NCBI GenBank assembly: GCA_023390695.1
Contig: JAEWCJ010000469.1
Location: 1-7,580, forward strand
DNA from: Pseudomonadota bacterium
Lineage (GTDB): Bacteria; Pseudomonadota; Alphaproteobacteria; Rhizobiales; Xanthobacteraceae
DNA: 7,580 nucleotides
Direction: 5' to 3'
The translations under genes and the position numbers were made by a program. A model generated the notes under the pieces. That model made no database searches. It was given only the letters and a program-made list of their open reading frames with translations, and was not told the DNA's origin. Of the stretch, positions 1-7,226 are shown one piece after another. Within the stretch, counting starts at the first letter, position 1. Each line of letters begins with the position of its first letter.

Positions 1-702
1 GTTGCCGCCCGACTTCTGCTGGATCGCAATCACGATGCCGAAGAAATTCGCTTCCGCCAGCGGCATGCGCTCATAAAGCTTCTGGCAGGCGTCGCCGAGC
101 GGGATGCCGACGGTCTGGGTCTCGAGGATGCTGCGGAACTCGCTGCGCACCGGCTCTTCCGCCTCCGCAGCGATCACCTTCAAACTGTCCATCAGCGGCA
201 GGCCGGCCTTGATGCCGCGCACGATCACATCCACGGCATCCGGAAAAGCGTGCAGGAATTTTCTCTCGCGGCGCTTCTTCAGGTAGGAGAGCATCCAGAA
301 CGGCAGGCCGAAGCCGGCCGCAAAGCCGAAGCCGATTGCGGCCATCAGTCCGAGGCCGGCGCCCAGCGTCAGGACGAAAGCGGCAATCCCCATCCCGGCG
401 GCCACCAGAAAGAATTGCCGCATCGACCAGTTCAGCCCGGCCTGGGAGATCCGCACCGGCAGCGGCGGACGTTTGCTCTGCTGCTGGCGCTTGTCGAGCT
501 GTTTGAGGGTTTCCTCGACCTGTTCGCGGCGCGATTTCTGCACGCCCCTGCTGACGCGGGCGGCGGGCTCCGCGCGTGCCACGCTCTCCATCCGCTTCGC
601 GGCTTTGCGTTCGCCGGACAGGATCGGATACAGGAACACCCAGGCGACGCCGCCGACGGCGACGGTCGCAAGAAACGCCACGGCGAGGACTTGCAGGTTC
701 AT
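1..702 (-). CDS. tadB: TadB, Flp pilus inner-membrane platform protein (partial, C-terminus beyond left edge)
   Basis: Only the N-terminal 234 codons are present; the frame is open to base 1. TadB is a GspF-like polytopic protein that, with TadC, forms the inner-membrane platform on which the CpaF motor acts. Visible layout: an N-terminal membrane segment (about residues 4-28), a basic, Arg/Gln-rich cytoplasmic stretch (30-80), two hydrophobic segments (about 97-115 and 117-140), then the start of the T2SF domain, with the FPDAVDVIVRGIKAGLPL signature at about 153-170 and the SILETQTVGIPLGDA stretch at 191-205. Members are usually about 320 residues, so roughly a quarter is missing. The ATG at 702 lies 14 bp after the cpaF stop. 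A purine-rich GAGGG overlaps the cpaF TGA and can act as a somewhat distant ribosome site. The order cpaF-tadB is normal for Tad loci and tadC would be expected next. Confidence 0.95.
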   Translation of the reverse strand, partial: MNLQVLAVAFLATVAVGGVAWVFLYPILSGERKAAKRMESVARAEPAARVSRGVQKSRREQVEETLKQLDKRQQQSKRPPLPVRISQAGLNWSMRQFFLVAAGMGIAAFVLTLGAGLGLMAAIGFGFAAGFGLPFWMLSYLKKRRERKFLHAFPDAVDVIVRGIKAGLPLMDSLKVIAAEAEEPVRSEFRSILETQTVGIPLGDACQKLYERMPLAEANFFGIVIAIQQKSGGN

Positions 703-716
703 GGCCGTCACCGCCC

Positions 717-2246
717 TCAATTGTGCAAGGGCTCGTCGGCGATCATCGCTGCGTCGAGTGCGGCGGCGAGCCGGCGCTCTTCGCCATAGTAACGCGCACG
801 GTCCCAGAAGCGCGGCCGGCCAATGCCGGTGGAGCGGTGACGCCCGATGAGGTTGCCATGTGCGTCCTCGCCCAGGATCTCATAAACGAAAAGATCCTGG
901 GTGATGATGACGTCGCCTTCCATTCCCATCACCTCGGTGATGTGCGTGATGCGCCGCGAGCCGTCGCGCAAACGGGCGGCCTGAATGACCACGTCGACGG
1001 AGGAGAAGATCATCTCGCGGATGGTGCGGGACGGCAGCGAATAGCCGCCCATGGTGATCATCGACTCGATACGCGACAAGGCCTCGCGCGGCGAGTTCGC
1101 GTGCAGCGTCCCCATCGAGCCGTCGTGGCCGGTATTCATCGCCTGCAGGAGGTCGAATGCTTCCGGGCCGCGCACCTCGCCCACGATGATGCGTTCGGGG
1201 CGCATGCGCAGACAGTTCTTGACCAGGTCGCGCATGGTGATCTGACCCTCGCCTTCGATATTGGGCGGGCGGGTTTCCAGGCGCACCACATGCGGTTGCT
1301 GCAGTTGCAATTCGGCGGCGTCCTCACAGGTGATGACGCGTTCGTCGTTGTCGATGAACTGCGTCAGACAGTTCAGCAATGTGGTTTTGCCGGAGCCGGT
1401 GCCGCCGGACACGATCGCGTTCACCCGGGCGCGGCCGATGATCTGCAGAATCTCGGCGCCGTGCGGCGAGATGGAGCCGAACTTCACAAGCTGATCGAGA
1501 GTCAGCTTGTCCTTCTTGAACTTGCGGATGGTGAGCGCGGGGCCGTCGATTGCAAGCGGCGGCACGATGGCGTTCACGCGCGAGCCGTCGGGCAGACGCG
1601 CGTCGCAGATCGGCGAGGATTCGTCGACGCGCCGGCCGATCTGGCTGACGATGCGCTGGCAGATATTCAGAAGCTGCTGGTTGTCGCGGAAGCGGACGCC
1701 GGTCCTCTGGATCTTGCCGGCGACCTCGATATAGACCGTGTTGGAGCCGTTCACCATGATGTCGGCGATATCGTCGCGCGCCAGGAGCGGCTCGAGCGGA
1801 CCATAACCGAGCACGTCGTTGCAGATGTCGTCGAGCAGCTCCTCCTGCTCGGAGATCGACATCACGATATTCTTGATCGCAATGATCTCGTTGACGATGT
1901 CGCGGATTTCCTCGCGGGCGGCGTCGACGTCGAGCCGTGCGAGCTGACCGAGATCGATGGCCTCGATCAGGGCGCCGAAGATCGTGCCTTTGACTTCGTA
2001 ATAGGCTTCGGAACGGCGGGTGTCCGTCGCAACGACCGGCGCCGTCGGCGGAGCGGCCCGTTGCGGTGCGAGCGGAGGCGAAATCAGCGGCGCGCCGAGG
2101 CCTGCCGCCGGCAGCGGTGCCCGGCCGGTATCCGCCTGGATCGGCGCCGGCGCAGATGCCGGCATTGGCGCGGCTGGTGCCGGTGCCGGGGCGACCGCTA
2201 CGCCAGAATGCGGATCAGTGCCGCTTGTGCTACGCTTTCCGAACAC
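717..2246 (-). CDS. cpaF: CpaF/TadA, Flp pilus assembly secretion ATPase
   Basis: This 509-residue type II/IV secretion ATPase (VirB11/GspE superfamily) powers Flp pilus assembly, and in some species retraction, at the cytoplasmic face. Residues 16-76 are an Ala/Pro-rich, probably disordered leader. The conserved N-terminal domain starts near 80. Walker A is GGTGSGKT at 281-288 (K287), the Asp box is CEDAAEL at 307-313, Walker B is RIIVGEVRG at 352-360, and the His box lies around TGHDGSMGTLHAN at 372-384. All key motifs are intact. The C-terminal RPRFWDRARYYGEE stretch (477-490) is, from memory, common in rhizobial CpaF. The start is GTG at 2246 (MFGKRS, a familiar CpaF beginning), with GGAG 10 bases upstream; there is no nearby ATG. 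It lies 23 bp after cpaE and 14 bp before tadB. Family length is usually 450-510. Confidence 0.97.
   Translation of the reverse strand: MFGKRSTSGTDPHSGVAVAPAPAPAAPMPASAPAPIQADTGRAPLPAAGLGAPLISPPLAPQRAAPPTAPVVATDTRRSEAYYEVKGTIFGALIEAIDLGQLARLDVDAAREEIRDIVNEIIAIKNIVMSISEQEELLDDICNDVLGYGPLEPLLARDDIADIMVNGSNTVYIEVAGKIQRTGVRFRDNQQLLNICQRIVSQIGRRVDESSPICDARLPDGSRVNAIVPPLAIDGPALTIRKFKKDKLTLDQLVKFGSISPHGAEILQIIGRARVNAIVSGGTGSGKTTLLNCLTQFIDNDERVITCEDAAELQLQQPHVVRLETRPPNIEGEGQITMRDLVKNCLRMRPERIIVGEVRGPEAFDLLQAMNTGHDGSMGTLHANSPREALSRIESMITMGGYSLPSRTIREMIFSSVDVVIQAARLRDGSRRITHITEVMGMEGDVIITQDLFVYEILGEDAHGNLIGRHRSTGIGRPRFWDRARYYGEERRLAAALDAAMIADEPLHN
2136..2195 (-). repeat. Low-complexity Ala/Pro-coding stretch in cpaF
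   Basis: Codons 18-37 of cpaF encode almost only alanine and proline (AVAPAPAPAAPMPASAPAPI), from imperfect GC-rich GCC/CCG-type repeats. The Pro/Ala bias continues more loosely to about codon 76. This is probably a flexible linker ahead of the ATPase fold. Length in such tracts often varies between strains, so the N-terminus of this protein may align poorly with relatives without any loss of function. Confidence 0.7.
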
Positions 2247-2269
2247 GACTTGGCTACTCCGTCGAAACT

Positions 2270-3550
2270 CTAGCCGGACCGCCCGCGCAACTTCTGCAGC
2301 AGCGGCGTGAGCAGGCTGGCCCTGGATTTCTTCGCTTCCGAACGTCCGGTCAGCACCTGAGCGAGCTGACGGATGGTTTCGGCAACCTTGTGATTGGCCG
2401 CCATCTCCGCGATCATCTGGCCGTTATTGGCGGCGGTGCCGAATATCTGCGGCTCGAAGGGAATGATCGCGGTGGGCTCGTCGTCGAGCGCTTTTGCGAA
2501 ATCCGCCGGCTTGATCTCGGGCCGTTTCGGAACGCCGACCTGGTTGAGGATGTAGAAGGGCCGGTGATCATTCGAGCGTGCGGCCTTGAGGAAATCGACC
2601 AGGTTCTTGGCGTTGCGCAGATTGGCGAGATCGGGCGCGGCGACGATCAGGATATCGTCGGCGGAGAGCAGCGTGCGCTGGGTCCAGCCGGTCCATTGAT
2701 GCGGCACGTCGAGAACGATGCAAGGCACGCTCGCGCGCAGCGAATCGAAAATCGAATCGAACGCCTCGGCGCCGAAATCGTAGACCCGCTCCAGGGTGGC
2801 CGGTGCCGCCAGCAGGCTGAGATTGTCCGAACAGCGCGACAACAGACGGTCGACGAAGGCGGTGTCGATCCGTTCCGGCGAAAAGACCGCATCGGCAATG
2901 CCTTGCGGCGGATCCTGATTGTAGTCGAGACCGGCGGTGCCGAAGGGAAGGTCGAGATCGGTCACGACTGAGTCGAGCGACAAGTCGCGTGCGATCGACC
3001 AGCCGATATTGTGGGCCACCGTGGATGCACCGACGCCGCCTTTGGCTCCGACCACGGCGATCACCCGCCCGACCGGTTTGGCGTCAGGCGCGGAATAGAG
3101 CCCGCATACCGAACGCACCATGTCGAGCGTGTTCACCGGCGAAATCAGGTAGTCGCTGACGCCGCGGCGGACCAGCTCGCGATACAGCACGACGTCGTTA
3201 TGCTGGCCGATGACGATGACCCGTGTGCCGGCGTCGCAAAGATCGGCCAGGGAATCGAGCCCGCTCAGGACGTCGTCCGGACGGCAGACGAATTCCAGCA
3301 CAATGACATTTGGCGTGGGGGCGGCGCGATAGGCCTCCAGTGCGGCGGCAACACCGCCCATCTGGATTTTCAGATGCGCTTTGCCGAGACGGCGATCCTC
3401 GCCGGCCGCCTGCACGGCGGCGGCGGTGTCCACCGATTCGCAGAAAGCCTGGATCGAGATGCGCGGCGCTGGCGCGATATGCTCGTCGCGGGCCGGGATG
3501 TTGTCCGGTGCGTCGCCCGGAAGCTGGGTCTGGAGAGCGTGTCTGATCAT
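2270..3550 (-). CDS. cpaE: CpaE/TadZ, pilus localisation factor with degenerate receiver and ParA/MinD-like domain
   Basis: This 426-residue protein is cytoplasmic. Known CpaE/TadZ proteins mark the cell pole or site where the Tad machine assembles. Residues about 31-150 look like a response-regulator receiver, but the phospho-acceptor position on strand 3 appears to be Glu (VIVLE, E86) and the usual K-P pair near strand 5 is S-P (DYLISP, 133-138), so it is probably a pseudo-receiver. Residues about 161-400 form a ParA/MinD-type fold: deviant Walker A GAKGGVGAST at 168-177, a VTDLDLPFG strand at 196-204, and a Walker-B-like CIVLDVPH at 277-284. The signature lysine (K170) is kept, but the P-loop lysine before S/T is replaced by Ala. 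The ATG overlaps the cpaD stop by four bases (ATGA) and has no clear ribosome site of its own, so translation is probably coupled to cpaD. Confidence 0.95.
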   Translation of the reverse strand: MIRHALQTQLPGDAPDNIPARDEHIAPAPRISIQAFCESVDTAAAVQAAGEDRRLGKAHLKIQMGGVAAALEAYRAAPTPNVIVLEFVCRPDDVLSGLDSLADLCDAGTRVIVIGQHNDVVLYRELVRRGVSDYLISPVNTLDMVRSVCGLYSAPDAKPVGRVIAVVGAKGGVGASTVAHNIGWSIARDLSLDSVVTDLDLPFGTAGLDYNQDPPQGIADAVFSPERIDTAFVDRLLSRCSDNLSLLAAPATLERVYDFGAEAFDSIFDSLRASVPCIVLDVPHQWTGWTQRTLLSADDILIVAAPDLANLRNAKNLVDFLKAARSNDHRPFYILNQVGVPKRPEIKPADFAKALDDEPTAIIPFEPQIFGTAANNGQMIAEMAANHKVAETIRQLAQVLTGRSEAKKSRASLLTPLLQKLRGRSG

Positions 3551-4293
3551 CGGCCGATATCACTCAGCTTGGCTCTGTCAAAGTTCGGAGAATAGGTGCC
3601 GGACGGATTCTCGCCCTTGCGGTATTTGTCGAGTGCGACGGAGCGGCGGCCCTCATAGGCCGCGGTTTCGGCGCGCGGTTGCACAAGATCCGCCGGATTG
3701 TCGACCATCGCGGCCAGATTGCGCTGGTTGGAGCAGCCGAGATTCCAGTAGGGCCGGTTCTGGTTGTAGGAGGTGTCCATCGTCGGCCCGAGATCGTGCG
3801 GCCACAATCCGCACGGACCGGTCTCCGCCGTCATGCGCGGATAGTTCAGGCGGACCGTCGCGAGTTTGGCGGGAGGAGCCGCATAGGGGCGGACAACGAC
3901 GCCATGATTCGGAACGCCCGCCGCCGCAAGAATGGAACGCGTTTCCTTCACCGCCTGCGACGCGGCCATTTCATTCTCGGTGCCGGTCGGAACATCGATG
4001 ATGATGCCGCCGGTTGCCTCCCGCCGCCAGGTATGTGCGAAAGCCAGTATTTCGGCGCGTTGCTCCGCCGTCAGCGTGCCTCGGCCGCGGCCAATGAAGA
4101 GCTGGACGGTGCGATCACCCTCCTTGACGGCGATCGGATGACGCTGCCGATAATCCTGCGGGATGCTCGCGGTCGTGTCCTTCGCGACGTAGCAGCCGGA
4201 GACGCTCATCGCCAGGCCGGCGGCAGCCACGAGCCGCGCGGCATTGCGCGCGAAGCCGCGGCCGTCCTTATGCGCGGTGGTTGATACCGTCAT
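3547..4293 (-). CDS. cpaD: CpaD, Tad pilus assembly lipoprotein
   Basis: This 248-residue protein has a lipoprotein signal: a basic N-terminus (residues 8-20), a short hydrophobic core (21-30) and a VSGC lipobox with the acylated cysteine at 34. It therefore probably sits on the periplasmic side of the outer membrane. The CpaD family acts with the CpaC secretin; its exact role is less clear than that of its neighbours. Family hallmarks are the CGLWPHDLG stretch (161-169) and YWNLGCSNQRNLAAMVDNPADLVQPR-like region (182-207); C161 and C187 are a likely disulfide pair. The start is ATG at 4293, preceded by AGGAG at an 8-base spacing, the best ribosome site in the window. It begins 23 bp after the cpaC stop, and its TGA overlaps the cpaE start. 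Confidence 0.93.
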   Translation of the reverse strand: MTVSTTAHKDGRGFARNAARLVAAAGLAMSVSGCYVAKDTTASIPQDYRQRHPIAVKEGDRTVQLFIGRGRGTLTAEQRAEILAFAHTWRREATGGIIIDVPTGTENEMAASQAVKETRSILAAAGVPNHGVVVRPYAAPPAKLATVRLNYPRMTAETGPCGLWPHDLGPTMDTSYNQNRPYWNLGCSNQRNLAAMVDNPADLVQPRAETAAYEGRRSVALDKYRKGENPSGTYSPNFDRAKLSDIGR

Positions 4294-4316
4294 CTGCTAA
4301 TCTCCTGGTGGCGCGA

Positions 4317-5750
4317 TCAGTCGAGAATGAAGCCGACATTGCCGTGATAGATTTTGCGCGGGTCGACTCTGCCCTCGATGCCGTAGATCCTGTTCAGGCG
4401 TCCGAGAAGAACGCTCGATGTGTCCGGCGCATCCGCAAAGCCGTCGTCGGGCCGCGACAGGTCCTTGGGTGCAACCGAGCGCACGACATACGGCGTCACG
4501 AGGATCATCAATTCGGTCTGACGATTGACGTAGTCGCGGCTCTTGAACAGGGTTCCGAGGATCGGAAGCTGCAGCAGGCCCGGCACGCCGTTGATCTGCT
4601 GCTTGGTCGATTCCTGGATCATGCCGGCCATCGCCAGGGCGCCGCCGGAGGGAATTTCCACAACCGTTTCGGCGCGCCGCGTGCGGATCGAGGGAATGGT
4701 CAGGGCCTGATTGCCGATGCCGGGTATCACAATGGCGCCGTCCGACGACAGGTCGGAAACCTCGGTCTGTACTTTCAGGCTGATACGGCCGGCGGACAGG
4801 ACGACGGGTGTGAAGACAAGGCTGACGCCGAATTTCTTCCAGTCGATGCGCTGCTGGCAGACCGGTGGCGATTGTGTCGTGTCGCAGCTGAGGCCGGCGG
4901 GAATCGGGAATTCACCGCCGGCGATGAAGGAAGCGGTTTCGCCCGAGATCGCGGTGAGATTGGGCTCCGCCAAGGTGCGAATGACGCCGGCGCGATCCAT
5001 TGCATTCAATGTCGCGGAAATGCTGTTGCGGAAGATGCCGTTGGCGATGTTCGGGCCGAGATTCTGGCCCGTCGCCGTGAACGGATTGTTGGTGTTGAAG
5101 TTCAGAACGGACGAGCCGGCGCCGATGCTGCCATTGAGATTGATGCCGAGCTGCTTGATCACGTCGCGCTGCACTTCGGCGACGGTCACTTTGAGCATCA
5201 CCTGATCGCGATCGCGGACGTTGATGTTGTTGACGACCTTGTTGTCGCCGGCGAGCCGGATCGCCATGTCGTAGGCTTGCTGCGCCTCGCCCTGATTGGC
5301 GGCGAAGCCGCTTAGCACGACGCTGTCGCCAAGGCCGTCGGCGCGAAGGTCGGAATTCGGAAACATCTGCTTCAGCGCGGCGCGCAGGCCATTCAGGTCC
5401 CGGGTCACCGCGATGTCGAAGCCGGCAATCTGGCGGCCGTCGCTGTCGAAGAAGAAAATGCTGGTCTGTCCGGACTTCACGCCGATCATGTAGGCGCGGC
5501 GGGACGAGCGGATGACGGCATTGGCGATCGCCGGATCGGCGACGAGGACGTCCTTGATGTCGGCGGGGAGGTCGATGATCACCGCCTTGCCGACGCCGAG
5601 GCTCACCTGGCGCGAGTTCAATTCGCTGCCGACCACCTGGATGACGGGCGCGCGCGGCTCGGCCGCCTGCGGCAGGCCTGGCAAACCGACAGCGGCGATA
5701 GTAACCAGCGCTGTCAGAGCCACGCTGCGGATTGGCGTCGATCGCGTCAT
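4317..5750 (-). CDS. cpaC: CpaC/RcpA, outer-membrane secretin of the Flp pilus
   Basis: This 477-residue protein forms the multimeric outer-membrane channel through which the pilus exits. It has a Sec signal peptide (basic residues 3-8, hydrophobic 9-24, probable cleavage after an Ala at 29-30). A secretin/pilus N-terminal domain spans about 38-115 (GKAVIIDLPADIKDVLVADPAIANAV), a BON-like domain about 117-178 (SDLRADGLGDSVVLSGF), and the secretin core about 183-423. That core includes AEPNLTAISGETASFIAGGEFPIP (261-284), KKFGVSLVFTPVVLS (305-319), the GALAMAGMIQE motif (370-380), GVPGLLQLPILGTLF (388-402) and TELMILVTPYVV (411-422). A segment with C289 and C298 is inserted between two conserved motifs. 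ATG at 5750 has GGAAGG about 9 bases upstream. It is 22 bp after cpaB and 23 bp before cpaD. Length is typical. Confidence 0.97.
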   Translation of the reverse strand: MTRSTPIRSVALTALVTIAAVGLPGLPQAAEPRAPVIQVVGSELNSRQVSLGVGKAVIIDLPADIKDVLVADPAIANAVIRSSRRAYMIGVKSGQTSIFFFDSDGRQIAGFDIAVTRDLNGLRAALKQMFPNSDLRADGLGDSVVLSGFAANQGEAQQAYDMAIRLAGDNKVVNNINVRDRDQVMLKVTVAEVQRDVIKQLGINLNGSIGAGSSVLNFNTNNPFTATGQNLGPNIANGIFRNSISATLNAMDRAGVIRTLAEPNLTAISGETASFIAGGEFPIPAGLSCDTTQSPPVCQQRIDWKKFGVSLVFTPVVLSAGRISLKVQTEVSDLSSDGAIVIPGIGNQALTIPSIRTRRAETVVEIPSGGALAMAGMIQESTKQQINGVPGLLQLPILGTLFKSRDYVNRQTELMILVTPYVVRSVAPKDLSRPDDGFADAPDTSSVLLGRLNRIYGIEGRVDPRKIYHGNVGFILD

Positions 5751-5772
5751 TGGCGTGTTCCTTCCAGAGTCT

Positions 5773-6564
5773 TCACTTCGTCATCTTCGTTGTGGAGACG
5801 CCGTAACGGATCATGTTGATCGCGTTGCGTGGCGCGGCTTCTTCGCCGTTGGCGGAGCGGGCGGTGTCGGCGATGCTGCGCAATGCAAGCGAAACCACGC
5901 CGACCTGCTGGGCGAGCACCAGCGTTTCCGCCTGGTGCGGCGACAATTCCAGCGTCGCGGTCTTGCCGACAACGACCTTCTGTCCGTTCTTGTCCTCGAC
6001 CGTCTGGTCGATGGCGAGAACGCGGACGTTTCTCAGGATCGTCTCGCTGACATGGGTCTCGGCTCCGGAGGCCTGTTCGGCTTCCTTGTCGCGGCGATAC
6101 AGAATGACGTCGACATGATCGCCGGGGATGATGAAGCCGCCGGCGCCGGTCTCGGGTTTGATTTCGGTGGACACCGCGCGCATGCCGGAGGGCAGGATCG
6201 CGGCCATATAGCCGGCCTGGCCGGCCTTGATCAGGCGTGAGGCCTGGATCGGCTCGCCGGCGACGATCGTCGCGCGGGCATAGGATTTCGACAGTTCTTC
6301 AATGGCGTTAGGTCGTTCCGATTTGCGGATGAAATGCGGCCCGGCCGCCGCCGTCGGCCAGACTTTCCATTCGAGGTCGGCGGATGAGACCGGGGTGCCG
6401 GCGTCGATGTCCTTGCTGGCCACCAGGATGTCGGTGGTCTCGAGCTGAGCGACGGGCTTTTGCGGGGCCGGATCGGGTTTCTCGCCGCCGCCTCCGGCCA
6501 GGAGCGCGGCCAGACCTCCGGCAACAACGGCCACACCAAGCACTAAGAGGCGCGCGGCTTTCAT
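5773..6564 (-). CDS. cpaB: CpaB/RcpC, Flp pilus assembly periplasmic protein
   Basis: This 263-residue protein has one N-terminal membrane anchor (residues 5-24), a short Gly/Pro-rich spacer (25-39), then a SAF-like domain (about 44-115; TDILVASKDIDAGTPVSSADLEW) and an RcpC/CpaB domain (about 116-230; GMRAVSTEIKPETGAGGFIIPGDHVDVILYRR). CpaB proteins lie in the periplasm, where the SAF fold is thought to help connect or gate the secretin. ATG at 6564 has GGAAAG 9 bases upstream, and the hydrophobic anchor follows directly, which supports this start. It is the first gene after the 134-bp gap behind cpaA and is followed by cpaC at 22 bp, so it may head a second transcription unit. Confidence 0.95.
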   Translation of the reverse strand: MKAARLLVLGVAVVAGGLAALLAGGGGEKPDPAPQKPVAQLETTDILVASKDIDAGTPVSSADLEWKVWPTAAAGPHFIRKSERPNAIEELSKSYARATIVAGEPIQASRLIKAGQAGYMAAILPSGMRAVSTEIKPETGAGGFIIPGDHVDVILYRRDKEAEQASGAETHVSETILRNVRVLAIDQTVEDKNGQKVVVGKTATLELSPHQAETLVLAQQVGVVSLALRSIADTARSANGEEAAPRNAINMIRYGVSTTKMTK

Positions 6565-6614
6565 ACGCTGTCACTTTCCACAACTGACGCAACGAGCCGG
6601 CAACATCCGGCGAC

Positions 6615-6630
6615 GGTGGATTTCACCACC
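6615..6630. repeat. Short inverted repeat GGTGG-N6-CCACC
   Basis: GGTGG at 6615-6619 and CCACC at 6626-6630 form a perfect 5-bp dyad with a 6-base centre. It lies between the candidate CtrA site and the cpaB start. It could be an operator half-site pair or a weak RNA hairpin in the cpaB leader. There is no T-run after it on either strand, so it is not an intrinsic terminator. Confidence 0.35.
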
Positions 6631-6636
6631 CAAACG

Positions 6637-6651
6637 TCAATTCGTGGTTAA
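6637..6651 (-). promoter_or_regulatory. Candidate CtrA-type binding site (TTAA-N7-TTGA)
   Basis: The minus strand reads TTAACCACGAATTGA: TTAA, seven bases, then TTGA. That is one mismatch from the TTAA-N7-TTAA site used by CtrA in Caulobacter and relatives, and the left half (TTAACCAC) also resembles the TTAACCAT word reported for rhizobial CtrA. The second half overlaps a TTGACG -35-like hexamer, the usual CtrA position. CtrA is known to control the pilin gene in Caulobacter. One mismatch in a short AT-rich gap could be chance. Confidence 0.3.
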
Positions 6652-6698
6652 TGAGCAGTTTTCAAACCAAGTTAATTTTGGATTGCCGAAATCGCGCT

Positions 6699-7202
6699 TC
6701 AAAAGCCGAGCGGCTTCATCCAGATCGTGTTCGGATAAACGACGATCGCAGCCGCGGCGAGCGCGATGCCGTAAGGAATTCCGCCGCGCGGCTGATGCAG
6801 GCGCTGCGCCCATTCCCGCTGCGCAAGCACCAGTGGCAGCGGCCAGGCGCGGACCTGCAGCAGCACCAGCGTGAGCACGCCGCCGAAGATCGACGCCAGC
6901 AGAAGATATTCCATCAGGTGCGCGAAGCCGAGCCACAAGGCGGTGGCGGCCGCGAGTTTGGCGTCGCCGCCGCCGATCCAGCCGAAGGCGAAGCAGGCAA
7001 ACGCGATCGCCAGCACCAGCAATCCCGCCGCGGCGTGCCACAGCATCTCGGTCGGCGACAATCCGATCATCACCGCCATCACCGCAAAGCCGGCGACCAG
7101 CAGGATCGACACGCGGTTGGAGATCGTCATCGTGAACAGGTCGCTCCACGCGGCGAACAGCATCATCGCGGGAAACAGGGACAATCGGATCGCGTCAATC
7201 AT
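6699..7202 (-). CDS. cpaA: CpaA/TadV, type IV prepilin peptidase
   Basis: This 167-residue polytopic inner-membrane aspartic protease removes the leader of Flp prepilin and of pseudopilins. The two catalytic aspartates are visible: D21 in AAWSDLFTMTISN after the first membrane segment, and D80 in the GGGDAKL motif (77-83). Hydrophobic segments lie at about 5-19, 31-47, 55-75, 84-117 and 143-157. It lacks the N-terminal methyltransferase region of classical PilD, as is normal for the short TadV/CpaA type. ATG at 7202 is the first possible start after an in-frame TGA (7227-7229), so the start is well constrained, although its ribosome site is weak (TTGGG). The small pilin-like ORF ends 24 bp upstream in the same frame. 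Confidence 0.95.
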   Translation of the reverse strand: MIDAIRLSLFPAMMLFAAWSDLFTMTISNRVSILLVAGFAVMAVMIGLSPTEMLWHAAAGLLVLAIAFACFAFGWIGGGDAKLAAATALWLGFAHLMEYLLLASIFGGVLTLVLLQVRAWPLPLVLAQREWAQRLHQPRGGIPYGIALAAAAIVVYPNTIWMKPLGF

Positions 7203-7226
7203 CGCGGGAACCCAAGTTGCGGGCGC

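Larger units (their letters stand above)
6565..6698 (-). promoter_or_regulatory. cpaA-cpaB intergenic region, possible internal promoter
   Basis: At 134 bp this is by far the longest gap inside the operon (others range from -4 to 24 bp). It is visibly richer in A+T than the flanking genes, especially 6631-6690. On the minus strand it carries two TTAA words (6648-6651 and 6672-6675), a TTGACG -35-like hexamer (6635-6640) and an inverted repeat (6615-6630). No convincing -10 box lies at the right distance from TTGACG; the 17-base spacing gives ACCGTC. A promoter here is therefore inferred from gap size and composition rather than read directly. Confidence 0.4.

Noticed and set aside
2136..2195. 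Tandem-repeat array or recombination hotspot in the GC-rich start of cpaF
   Set aside because: The repeats are imperfect codon-level Ala/Pro runs explained by the protein sequence; no exact DNA repeat unit is maintained.
576..2273. 565-codon open frame on the plus strand opposite cpaF
   Set aside because: It is the antisense of a clearly recognised ATPase with all motifs intact. Its product is His/Asp/Arg-rich with no recognisable domain, a usual by-product of high GC at third codon positions.
2066..3595. Long plus-strand open frames opposite cpaE (e.g. 2066-2971 and 3011-3595)
   Set aside because: They mirror the codon pattern of cpaE; no domain, no signal, no ribosome site, and they overlap a well-supported gene.
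4281..5315. 344-codon plus-strand open frame opposite cpaC
   Set aside because: Acidic, low-complexity antisense translation; the minus strand encodes a full secretin here.
6637..7149. Alternative minus-strand frame overlapping cpaA (170 codons)
   Set aside because: Arg/Ala-rich out-of-frame product; the cpaA frame carries both catalytic Asp motifs and membrane segments.
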